A DNA stretch of 6,182 bases from Spirochaetia bacterium (GCA_016195395.1 JACPZR010000152.1:1-6182), one strand, 5' to 3'; positions 1-6,094 are shown, numbered from the stretch's first letter. The notes: generated from the letters alone by a model not told the origin. Made by a program: numbers and translations.

Positions 1-119
1 ACAACCTGGCCTGTGATCAAAACCCACTCGCTCTTTCCGCAGGCGCCGTTCAATAGTGCGATGCGTTTCTTGTCAACCGGCGATTCCGGTATTTCGGCGT
101 TGTCCTTTACTTCTTCCAT
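1..119 (-). CDS. 5' end of an unidentified minus-strand gene, cut by the left edge
   Basis: Reading the minus strand from the ATG at 119-117, the frame stays open to the window edge and gives 39 complete codons. An in-frame TAA lies eight codons upstream (143-141) with no other ATG between, so this ATG is the only good start. The first 18 residues are charged and proline-containing, with no signal peptide. They are followed by a more hydrophobic stretch, ALLNGACGKSEWVLITGQV, which looks like the beginning of a folded beta-rich domain. The ribosome site is weak: a GGA lies only three bases before the ATG. The gene is divergent from the deacetylase gene, and the two share the 143-base gap at 120-262. 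I do not recognise the family. The Gly-rich segment followed by hhhxGxV faintly recalls the start of App1/DUF2183-type proteins, but too little is present to claim this. Confidence 0.5.
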   Translation of the reverse strand, partial: MEEVKDNAEIPESPVDKKRIALLNGACGKSEWVLITGQV

Positions 120-262
120 GCGTCCGGGTTCCGGTTTTTGTTATTGCGCGGGGTCCACGATCTGCGACTTTCATCCAATGAAGGGCGCGGGCGGGCGCGC
201 CAGGTGCGCTTGGTGATCCACGTCGCTTTCTGTTTATGTTTTGGAAGTATCTCAGGTCTGTC

Positions 263-1177
263 ATGCAAAAAAAAACGCCTACCGGTGCGGAACTCCCTGT
301 ATTCATCTATTCCGACGAATATGACATGGACCTGGGCCCGCATGTTTTCCCGTCGGTCAAATTTGGATTCATTTACAGGCGCCTGAAGTCAGACCCCCGC
401 TTTGCCATGCACCGCTTCATTGAGCCTGTTGCGGCCTCGGTAGAGGAGGCCGGTACCGTTCACTCTCCAGAGTACCTCCAGGATCTTACCACCCTGACCA
501 TGTCGCCTCGCGTGTCCAGGAGCGAGATTCCCTTGATTAAGCCCCTTGTGGACACCTTCTTTCTTGCGGTTGGGGGGACGGTCCTCGCTGCCCGGACGGC
601 GCTTACAGCGGGTCGGGCCATGAACTTGACCGGCGGGTTTCATCACGCCTTTGGGGATCATGCGGAAGGCTTCTGCTATCTGAACGACGTTGCCATTGCG
701 ATTCGCCTCCTCCAGAAAGAAGGCTTGGTCAAGAACGTCGCAATCATCGATCTGGATGTTCACCAGGGGAACGGCACCGCCAAAATCTTTCAGGACGACC
801 CGTCCGTTTTTGCTCTTTCACTGCATGAAGAGAACAACTACCCTGTCAAAGAGAGAGGCACGCTGGATGTGGGGCTGCGCAGCGGTTGTCATGATGACGA
901 GTATCTGCAAGCGTTGAGTAACGCACTGGAAAAGCTGCGAGCTGCCATGGACCCGGATCTGATCTTCTATCTGGCAGGCGTTGACACGTTTGAGCGGGAC
1001 CGCTTGGGCGGCCTCTCTCTCAGCCGCGAAGGTATGGCGGCCCGCGATAGATTGGTCCGCGATTTCATGCCCACGAAACCTCTGGCAGCCGTCCTTGCCG
1101 GCGGATACGCCATCGACACAGATGACACGGTAGCGTTGCACGTTCAAACAGCCGAGGTGCTCGCCGGATTGCGTTGA
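263..1177 (+). CDS. Class IV (HDAC11-like) zinc-dependent deacetylase
   Basis: A member of the arginase/deacetylase fold that hydrolyses acetyl groups from lysine side chains or small acetylated amines in the cytoplasm. Counting from the ATG at 263 (304 residues), the order is: N-terminal substrate-rim motif GPHVFPSVKF at about 25-34; tandem active-site histidines in GGFHHAFGDHAEGFC (H127, H128); the zinc motif DLDVHQGNGT with D165 and H167; the third zinc ligand D241 in AGVDTFERDRLG; and the catalytic-tyrosine motif LAGGYA (Y282). All catalytic residues are present, and length and motif order match bacterial class IV homologues. An in-frame ATG at 236 would add nine residues. I prefer 263 because AGG at 254-256 is correctly spaced and homologues begin close to the PVFIYSDEYD stretch, but both remain possible. 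It is probably the first gene of a three-gene operon. The substrate cannot be read from sequence: protein lysines, acetylpolyamines or another acetylated amine all remain possible. Confidence 0.93.
   Translation: MQKKTPTGAELPVFIYSDEYDMDLGPHVFPSVKFGFIYRRLKSDPRFAMHRFIEPVAASVEEAGTVHSPEYLQDLTTLTMSPRVSRSEIPLIKPLVDTFFLAVGGTVLAARTALTAGRAMNLTGGFHHAFGDHAEGFCYLNDVAIAIRLLQKEGLVKNVAIIDLDVHQGNGTAKIFQDDPSVFALSLHEENNYPVKERGTLDVGLRSGCHDDEYLQALSNALEKLRAAMDPDLIFYLAGVDTFERDRLGGLSLSREGMAARDRLVRDFMPTKPLAAVLAGGYAIDTDDTVALHVQTAEVLAGLR
267..275 (+). repeat. A9 homopolymer at codons 2-4 of the deacetylase gene
   Basis: Nine consecutive adenines directly follow the ATG at 263 and encode part of Q-K-K. Runs of this length are known sites of polymerase slippage and replication slippage. 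An A-rich start region also generally helps ribosome loading. A one-base change here would shift the frame of the deacetylase from its second to fourth codon onward. If translation begins at 236, the tract falls at codons 11-13 instead. Confidence 0.6.
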
Positions 1178-1179
1178 TG
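1175..1179 (+). promoter_or_regulatory. TGATG stop/start overlap, translational coupling
   Basis: The TGA stop of the deacetylase (1175-1177) shares its last base with the ATG of the next gene (1177-1179). No Shine-Dalgarno sequence sits at a normal distance; the nearest GAGG, at 1154-1157, is about 19 bases upstream. The second gene is therefore probably translated by ribosomes finishing the first. This favours the ATG at 1177 over the adjacent in-frame TTG at 1174, and supports coordinated production of the two proteins. Confidence 0.75.
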
Positions 1180-2046
1180 GGTATCTTTTCCGACAAATCG
1201 TCCGCGCCGCGCGAGGGCAACAAGCCCATGATCGAATTTTCCGGTCTGGATGCGGCGGATATTCGCGAGGAGCTGCATGGGGGACCTCTGATCGTCGATA
1301 CAGAGAACCGCATCTTTGGCCGGTTCACGCGCGACCAAGTGGAAGAGCTGATGGCTTGGTCCGGCATCTTCGCGGTGCTGCAGGAGAAAGGTTACAAGCG
1401 ATTCCATGTTGAGCTGCAGTATCTCTCCGATCAGGACCAGCGTATCTATGTGAAAGAGGGCAGTGAGATTCTCATCCACATCCGCCTGAAGCTCTCACAC
1501 TTCCGTCTGCGGTTGAATCCGGGCGCTCCGCAGCGCAGACTCCTTTATATCGACTGGCTGATGACGCGCCATCCCAAAGTGCGACGCTTCCGCGCGGATC
1601 GTTTGTTTCCCGGCCAGGAAGCGCCCGGTCTCGGCATCTTTGGGCAGATATCAGACTTCATCACCAACTTGGCATTAGGAGTGGGCGCTAAAGGAGCGTT
1701 CAATATCCCTGAGTACTTTCACGATGCGGTGCTGTTCCACCGTCGCTTTCGCTTTTACGATCCTTCGCGGGAGGCGTGCTTTCGAGCGCTCATGCGCGAT
1801 CTCCACAAACACGGCGCCCGCGAGATTTCCCGCGGATTTGCGGAGAACAGGATCATGGACCAGAATGGAGAGGGCTTTCAATGGCAGCCGGGGGAGATGA
1901 TCTCGGCGCTGGATCCTGATCTCGAAGAGATGCTTTGGAACAAAGATTATTTCGCGAAAGTGGTCCGCGAACTGAAACGTATTCGATTTTCCATTTCGGA
2001 CAACCCGCTGCCGGGAAGCGACGTGAAGCCGGGACAAACCACCTAG
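1177..2046 (+). CDS. Uncharacterised deacetylase-partner protein, possible GNAT-like fold
   Basis: A 289-residue soluble protein with no signal peptide or membrane helix; I cannot assign it to a named family. The N-terminal part (about 1-110) is mixed alpha/beta, including HVELQYLSDQDQRIYVKEGSE, which looks like paired strands. Then come LLYIDWLMTRHP (122-133), PGQEAPGLGIFGQ (145-157) and a conserved-looking NIPEYFHDAVLFHRRFRFYDP block (176-196), followed by a charged helical tail. The order ExxGxG, helix, small-residue strand, N...FHRRFRFYDP resembles motif A (Q/RxxGxG/A, the acetyl-CoA pyrophosphate loop) and motif B of GNAT acetyltransferases. However, the first loop residue is Glu148 rather than Gln/Arg, and I see no clear earlier GNAT strands, so the resemblance is only suggestive. 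The gene starts inside the deacetylase stop codon and ends 9 bases before the next gene, which indicates a shared transcript and a linked role. Coding potential is strong: the frame is long, uninterrupted and tightly packed. Confidence 0.85.
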   Translation: MGIFSDKSSAPREGNKPMIEFSGLDAADIREELHGGPLIVDTENRIFGRFTRDQVEELMAWSGIFAVLQEKGYKRFHVELQYLSDQDQRIYVKEGSEILIHIRLKLSHFRLRLNPGAPQRRLLYIDWLMTRHPKVRRFRADRLFPGQEAPGLGIFGQISDFITNLALGVGAKGAFNIPEYFHDAVLFHRRFRFYDPSREACFRALMRDLHKHGAREISRGFAENRIMDQNGEGFQWQPGEMISALDPDLEEMLWNKDYFAKVVRELKRIRFSISDNPLPGSDVKPGQTT

Positions 2047-2050
2047 AGGA
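2045..2050 (+). promoter_or_regulatory. Ribosome binding site AGAGGA
   Basis: AGAGGA overlaps the TAG stop of the preceding gene and lies five bases before the ATG at 2056. This spacing selects the ATG at 2056 over the directly adjacent in-frame TTG at 2053, which would be only two bases from the site. Confidence 0.7.
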
Positions 2051-2055
2051 ACTTG

Positions 2056-3204
2056 ATGAATTACGAAACGGCACAGGGGCATCCGGAAATATTGGTGGTG
2101 GAACCGGACCATCCCACGGCTTCGCTCCTGCGCGAGACGTTCACGAAGATGCAGTACCCGGTTCATATGTGCTCATCAGGAGAGGAGGCGATCAAGTATC
2201 TGGAGACGGAAGCGTCGCCCGTGATCTTTTTGTCCGCGGATCTCCCGGGAATTTCCGGTCTTGAAACGCTGCATTTGGTGCAGTCCATGCAGTTCCAGTG
2301 CCAGATCATCTTTCTTCTGGGCGAGCAGGACGTGCGCGAGATGATGCACAGCATTTCGGGGAGGATTCCCAATTTTCTTTTCCGACCGTTCTCGGAAGAG
2401 CTGCTGCAGATTGCCGCGCGGAAAGCGGAACAGAACTACAAGATCGAAAAAGAGAAGTGGCTGTACCAGGAAGCCATCCAGCGGGACGTGCGTATTGCAT
2501 CCCGTATCCAGAAACAGATCATGGCGCCCGATCTCTCGCCGCTCCAGGGTGTCTGGCATACAGGCGCCATAAAACCGGCGCACGAACTCTCGGGGAACTT
2601 CTGCCAGTTTTTCCACCTGGGGCAGAACCGGATCATGGTGCTTGTGGGAGACATTTCGGGGTCGGGGATCACGGCCTCGATGATCGCTCACGAAGTGGTT
2701 CACGAGGCGCACCTCCAGAGCAGGGATTGCCCTTCCGCGGGAGGTCTGTTGGGGGCTCTCAACCGTTCCGTGATCGACCGCTTGGGTAACGTTTCTCTCA
2801 CGGCCTTATGCGCCGTTCTGGACACGGAACGAAAGAGCCTGGAGTTCGCGAGCGCCGGTGGACCTCTCCCATTCCGCGTGCGCAAAGACGGCTTTCATGA
2901 GATACTGGTTCAGCCCGGCCAGGTGATGGGTATTTTGAAATCGATGGAATTCCCCAGCCGCACAGTCCAGTTGGAAGAGGGCGATGGAGTGTTCTTCTAC
3001 ACAGACGGTCTGTTGGGTCTGGGCATGGGACAGCAGGGCGCTATGGACGAAATCTTCCTCTCCATGTTCCGACAGCTTTCCGCTACGGCCGCCGGCGGGA
3101 AACGTGAGGACTTTGATGCGGTGTTTCAGCGTATTGTTTCGGGGATTGGCCAGCGCGGAGCCTTGACAGACGATCTTTCGCTGGCCGTGACGCTGCTCGT
3201 ATAA
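2056..3204 (+). CDS. Degenerate receiver + SpoIIE-type PP2C phosphatase domain protein
   Basis: A 382-residue cytoplasmic regulator. Residues about 11-125 form a receiver domain (EILVVEPDHPTASLL; FLSADLPGISGLE; IIFLLGEQD; FLFRPF). A charged signalling helix follows (about 125-157), with DVRIASRIQKQIMAP, the usual entry to an RsbU/SpoIIE-like phosphatase domain (about 145-382). In that domain GDISGSG (D199), FFYTDGLLGL (D317) and LTDDLSLAV (D372, D373) are intact. Key receiver residues are altered: the acidic pair is E16-P17, the phospho-acceptor position is Ser60, the conserved Thr/Ser is Leu88 and the conserved Lys is Arg110. In the phosphatase the usual GGDFYD is SGNFCQ, so one metal-binding Asp is Asn181. 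Normal family members dephosphorylate anti-sigma-factor antagonists in response to receiver phosphorylation. This protein probably cannot be phosphorylated conventionally and may have weak or no phosphatase activity. No STAS antagonist or anti-sigma kinase gene lies in the window. It is the third gene of the deacetylase operon. Confidence 0.93.
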   Translation: MNYETAQGHPEILVVEPDHPTASLLRETFTKMQYPVHMCSSGEEAIKYLETEASPVIFLSADLPGISGLETLHLVQSMQFQCQIIFLLGEQDVREMMHSISGRIPNFLFRPFSEELLQIAARKAEQNYKIEKEKWLYQEAIQRDVRIASRIQKQIMAPDLSPLQGVWHTGAIKPAHELSGNFCQFFHLGQNRIMVLVGDISGSGITASMIAHEVVHEAHLQSRDCPSAGGLLGALNRSVIDRLGNVSLTALCAVLDTERKSLEFASAGGPLPFRVRKDGFHEILVQPGQVMGILKSMEFPSRTVQLEEGDGVFFYTDGLLGLGMGQQGAMDEIFLSMFRQLSATAAGGKREDFDAVFQRIVSGIGQRGALTDDLSLAVTLLV

Positions 3205-3208
3205 TGGA

Positions 3209-3235
3209 AGCGCCGGCGCGGTTCTGGCCGCCGCT
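3209..3235. terminator. Imperfect GC hairpin between convergent genes
   Basis: AGCGCCGGC at 3209-3217 can pair with GCCGCCGCT at 3227-3235 (eight of nine pairs, one internal C-C mismatch) around a nine-base loop. It fills most of the 37-base gap between the receiver/PP2C gene and the stop of the cyclase gene, where a two-way terminator would be expected. Neither side has a run of T residues, so it is not a textbook intrinsic terminator, and GC-rich DNA forms such stems by chance. Confidence 0.3.
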
Positions 3236-3241
3236 CCGTGC

Positions 3242-5140
3242 CTAACGTCGCGCCCGCTTGGTTTCTGTTTCCGGGTCAAAGGACACCCGGTTGCGTCCGG
3301 CATTCTTAGATTCGTACAGCAGGCGGTCCAACCGGGCGTAGAAAGCGTCCTGGCTCTCCTTCTCCCGCCATTGGGCGCATCCAATCGAGACGGTGATGGA
3401 AATCTTCCGGTCTTCAAAGTCCACCACCATCGCTTGAATGCCCGCCTGGAGTTTTTCCGCCGTGCGCAGACCTCCGGAAATCGGCGTATCCGGCAGGATG
3501 ACCATGAATTCTTCCCCTCCCGTTCTCGCCGCAAAATCAGAAGCCCGGAGGCTCTGTCTCATAGTGGCGGCCATAGCCTTCAGAGTGAGGTCACCCGCAA
3601 TGTGTCCGTGGGTATCGTTGACCTGTTTGAAGAAATCCAAATCCAGCATCAGGACGGACAGAGGCGACCCATAGCGCTGCGCGCGGTTGATTTCTTTCTG
3701 GAGGGTGTCGAAGAAAACGCGGCGGTTCCAGAGTCCAGTCAGAGTGTCCTTTGTGGCAAGTTCAGACAAACGCTGCTCATAACGTGCTTTGAAGATGGCA
3801 GCGGAAAGTACCGGGCAGAGCGCGCCGATTTGGTCCATCTCTTCCTGTCCAAACGGCGAATCGGTTCTGCGCAAGACGACAATCACGCCCACCAGTTCGT
3901 TGTCTGACAGGATGGGAGCGCCCATGTAGACTTGCGCCCCGCGGCGCACAAATTCAGGCACAGCCAGCGGGTGCGACGGATAATCCGTGATGGCCACGGC
4001 TCTGCGCTCTTTGTACATCTGAGACGCGGGACTTTTGTCCAAGGGGACTTCTAAGCCCACCAGCGGCGGCTGCATGCCGAAGGAATGCTCGTAGCGGATG
4101 ACGCTTGTCTGCGGATCAAAGAGTCCCACGAGGCCAAAGTCAGCGTTGGTCAAACCCACAACTCCGCGCACTGCCGTGTCCATGGTTTCGCCCGCGCCCA
4201 TCTCTGTGAGCAGGTCTTTCAGGAGGCCGTTGATCTGGTTGTTCAGGCTGACGGCCGATTCAAGGCTCCGCTGGATTCTGAACTGCCTGTCTATGTCCGT
4301 GAACGTGGTGACAACCATGGGCGTCCCTTCGTCTTCCTGGCGCAGCGGACTGGACGACACGAGGACATAACGCCCATCCGCCGACTTGTCCTGCACATGG
4401 ACAATCCGGTCCATCACCTGGCGGCCCGTGCGGATAACCTGGTTAAAGGGGGCATCTTCAAACAGGATGGGGCGTCCCCGCAGGTCCACAACGTTCCACT
4501 GCTCATCCGGGAACTGCCGCCCCCGATAATCGATGCTCTCAAGGCCCAAAAGACCCACCGCTGCCTGGTTGATCCGGACAATGGCGCCGCTCGCGTTTTG
4601 GAGCATGATGCCGGAGGGGAGGATATTGAAAATGCCGCGCAGGATCTCCTCTCTCTCTTTCAGGGTCAGATTGAGCATGACGCTCGGCGTGATATCTTTG
4701 AAAACGATGATACCGCCTTCCACCCTGCCGTCCCCAATGACCGGGAAGCCGGTCATGATGACATGGAGCTGTCCACGGTCCCGGTGACGGACCAGGCTTT
4801 CATCTGTGGCGATGATCTCTCCTGATATGATCTGTTCGCAGAGACGGCCGCCTAGACTGCCTCCATCGACGAGCTCGCTCACGGAATGCCCCACCAGTTC
4901 TTTCCGCGTATATCCAAGGAGGGTGCGGACAGCCTGGTTGCAGTAGACGATGTTGAGGGAGCGGTCGATCGCGAGTACCCCGTCCGCGATCGCGTTCATC
5001 AGAAGCAGGGTGGATTCAAAGCCTTTGGACTGGAGGAACGGGGGCAGGTCTGCCTTAGCGCGCACAAGAGATTCAAGGACATTCAGGTCCACGTGCGCGC
5101 GGTCGTCTTCCGGCTCTGCGTTGAAATCCTTGGACGCCAT
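3242..5140 (-). CDS. PAS-PAS-GAF-GGDEF diguanylate cyclase
   Basis: A 632-residue sensor enzyme expected to condense two GTP into cyclic di-GMP. The domains in order are: PAS 1 (about 44-151: IADGVLAIDRSLNIVYCNQA, then GGIIVFKDIT); PAS 2 (about 163-284: LPSGIMLQNASGAIVRINQA, ending VVTTFTDI); GAF (about 303-450: MGAPILSDNELVGVIVVLRR); and GGDEF (about 460-625). The cyclase domain looks active. LDLDFFKQVNDTHGH carries the metal aspartates (D500, D502), the active-site loop is GGEEF (541-545), and R532-A-S-D535 lies exactly five residues before it, the RxxD product-inhibition site. There is no transmembrane segment or signal peptide and no EAL or HD-GYP domain, so it should be a cytoplasmic, synthesis-only enzyme sensing an internal ligand, redox state or gas through PAS/GAF. 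The start is fixed by an in-frame TAG two codons upstream. The ATG has no clear Shine-Dalgarno sequence. It is convergent with the receiver/PP2C gene and divergent from the phosphorylase gene. Confidence 0.96.
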   Translation of the reverse strand: MASKDFNAEPEDDRAHVDLNVLESLVRAKADLPPFLQSKGFESTLLLMNAIADGVLAIDRSLNIVYCNQAVRTLLGYTRKELVGHSVSELVDGGSLGGRLCEQIISGEIIATDESLVRHRDRGQLHVIMTGFPVIGDGRVEGGIIVFKDITPSVMLNLTLKEREEILRGIFNILPSGIMLQNASGAIVRINQAAVGLLGLESIDYRGRQFPDEQWNVVDLRGRPILFEDAPFNQVIRTGRQVMDRIVHVQDKSADGRYVLVSSSPLRQEDEGTPMVVTTFTDIDRQFRIQRSLESAVSLNNQINGLLKDLLTEMGAGETMDTAVRGVVGLTNADFGLVGLFDPQTSVIRYEHSFGMQPPLVGLEVPLDKSPASQMYKERRAVAITDYPSHPLAVPEFVRRGAQVYMGAPILSDNELVGVIVVLRRTDSPFGQEEMDQIGALCPVLSAAIFKARYEQRLSELATKDTLTGLWNRRVFFDTLQKEINRAQRYGSPLSVLMLDLDFFKQVNDTHGHIAGDLTLKAMAATMRQSLRASDFAARTGGEEFMVILPDTPISGGLRTAEKLQAGIQAMVVDFEDRKISITVSIGCAQWREKESQDAFYARLDRLLYESKNAGRNRVSFDPETETKRARR

Positions 5141-5159
5141 ACACTATTCGACGAACCAA

Positions 5160-5188
5160 CTTATCCAATGCCCCTTCTTTGTAACCAA
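5160..5188 (-). promoter_or_regulatory. Possible sigma70-type promoter for the diguanylate cyclase
   Basis: On the minus strand TTGGTT (5188-5183) is followed after 17 bases by GATAAG (5165-5160). This matches three of six -35 and four of six -10 consensus positions. Transcription would begin near 5153, leaving a very short leader before the ATG at 5140, which agrees with the missing Shine-Dalgarno sequence. The match is weak and found by eye in a 90-base gap. Confidence 0.2.
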
Positions 5189-5230
5189 AAAAGAAACTGA
5201 CACGGCGCTCCGCTTTCAAAACCTCGCTGC

Positions 5231-6094
5231 ATGTCATTGAGGAACGATGTCAAGATTGCTTTCATCGGCGGGTCAGGTCTCTATGATCTTCCCGGGATGA
5301 AGATTGAGGCGGAGGTGAAACCTTCCACGCCATGGGGGGACCCTTCGGACGCCGTGGTGATCGGAGACATGAACGGCAGGAAATTGGCCTTTCTGGCGCG
5401 GCACGGCCGCGGGCATTTTCTGAATCCGTCTGAGGTGCCGTCGCGGGCCAACATTGCGGCGCTCAAGATGCTCGGTGTGGAAGAAATCATTGCCTTCTCC
5501 GCTGTGGGCTCGCTGCGGGAAGAGATCGCACCGCGTCACTTTGTCCTGCCGTCACAGGTGATTGACCGCACAAAGGGCATCAGACCTTCTACGTATTTTG
5601 AAGGCGGCCTTGTGGCTCACGTGATGTTCGGTGACCCCATGTCGCCGTACCTGGCGGACTTGATTGCTCTTCATTTTCCCAAAGACGTTCCGCTTCACAG
5701 GAATAAGACACTGGTTTGTATGGAAGGCCCTGCCTTTTCGTCGCGGGCTGAATCCAACATGTACCGCGCCCTGGGTGGAGACGTTATCAATATGAGCGTG
5801 CTGCCGGAAGCCAAACTGGCGCGCGAACTGGAGATTGCCTACCAGATGGTATGCATGTCCACGGACTACGACTCATGGAGAGAGGAACACGATGCGGTGA
5901 CCGCTGACGTAATCATCGGGCATCTGCACGCGAACGCGGATAACGCGCGCCGCGTGATGACAGCGATCATTCCACATCTGAAAGGGGAAAGCCCTCTGAA
6001 AGGGTCTCTCAAGCACGCCATTCTAACAGCGCCGGAAAAACGCGGGAAAGACGTAATACAGCGCCTGAATCAGGTGCTCCCCGGCTACTTTTAG
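5231..6094 (+). CDS. mtnP: S-methyl-5'-thioadenosine phosphorylase
   Basis: Cleaves methylthioadenosine with phosphate to adenine and 5-methylthioribose-1-phosphate, recycling the by-product of polyamine (and other SAM-dependent) synthesis into purine and methionine salvage. The 287-residue protein is full length for the trimeric purine nucleoside phosphorylase family. Visible landmarks are the phosphate loop IAFIGGSGLYD (9-19), FLARHGRGH (54-62, phosphate-binding R57-H58), AFSAVGSLREEI (88-99), VIDRTKGIRPSTYF (110-123), EGPAFSSRAES (165-175), DVINMSVLPEA (184-194) with M188 near the ribose, and STDYDSW (210-216). D212 and D214 occupy the positions of the paired aspartates that read the 6-amino group of adenine in human MTAP; guanine/hypoxanthine enzymes typically have Asn. 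This favours MTAP over a 6-oxopurine phosphorylase. The ATG at 5231 has no good ribosome site upstream, but it places the GGSG loop at the usual distance from the N-terminus and no better in-frame start exists. Its stop overlaps that of the convergent gene at the right edge. Confidence 0.94.
   Translation: MSLRNDVKIAFIGGSGLYDLPGMKIEAEVKPSTPWGDPSDAVVIGDMNGRKLAFLARHGRGHFLNPSEVPSRANIAALKMLGVEEIIAFSAVGSLREEIAPRHFVLPSQVIDRTKGIRPSTYFEGGLVAHVMFGDPMSPYLADLIALHFPKDVPLHRNKTLVCMEGPAFSSRAESNMYRALGGDVINMSVLPEAKLARELEIAYQMVCMSTDYDSWREEHDAVTADVIIGHLHANADNARRVMTAIIPHLKGESPLKGSLKHAILTAPEKRGKDVIQRLNQVLPGYF

Noticed and set aside
185..209. GC-rich palindromic stretch (GGCGCGCC at 194-201) in the divergent gap
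   Set aside because: A short self-complementary GC run is common at this base composition. There is no repeat partner, loop structure or T-run to support an operator, terminator or RNA gene.
210..240. Possible promoter TTGGTG with TATGTT before the deacetylase
   Set aside because: The spacer is 19 bases and both boxes are partial matches. A 143-base gap yields such pairs by chance. It would fit the 263 start but is too weak to list.
107..343. Minus-strand frames overlapping the deacetylase 5' end (73-306 and 107-343)
   Set aside because: They overlap the well-supported deacetylase gene and the divergent gap, and their products are Arg/Pro-rich with no domain features. The real minus-strand gene here begins at 119 in a different frame.
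2053..2055. TTG start for the receiver/PP2C gene, and the analogous TTG at 1174 for the preceding gene
   Set aside because: In both cases an ATG follows immediately in frame and is better placed relative to the ribosome site (2056) or the coupled stop codon (1177).
2806..3534. 242-codon open frame on the minus strand
   Set aside because: It runs antisense through the end of the PP2C gene, across the convergent gap and into the cyclase C-terminus in another frame. The product is Arg/Ser-rich and low in meaning.
4085..4825. 246-codon open frame on the plus strand inside the cyclase gene
   Set aside because: It is exactly antisense to PAS/GAF-encoding sequence. Its product is rich in His/Arg/Asp with no recognisable motif, and the minus-strand frame has clear domains throughout. 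It is a by-product of GC-rich codon use.
5141..5230. Riboswitch or small RNA in the gap before the phosphorylase
   Set aside because: The 90-base gap is too short and lacks a conserved-looking helix set. I see no SAM-type or purine-type aptamer core and no convincing plus-strand promoter.
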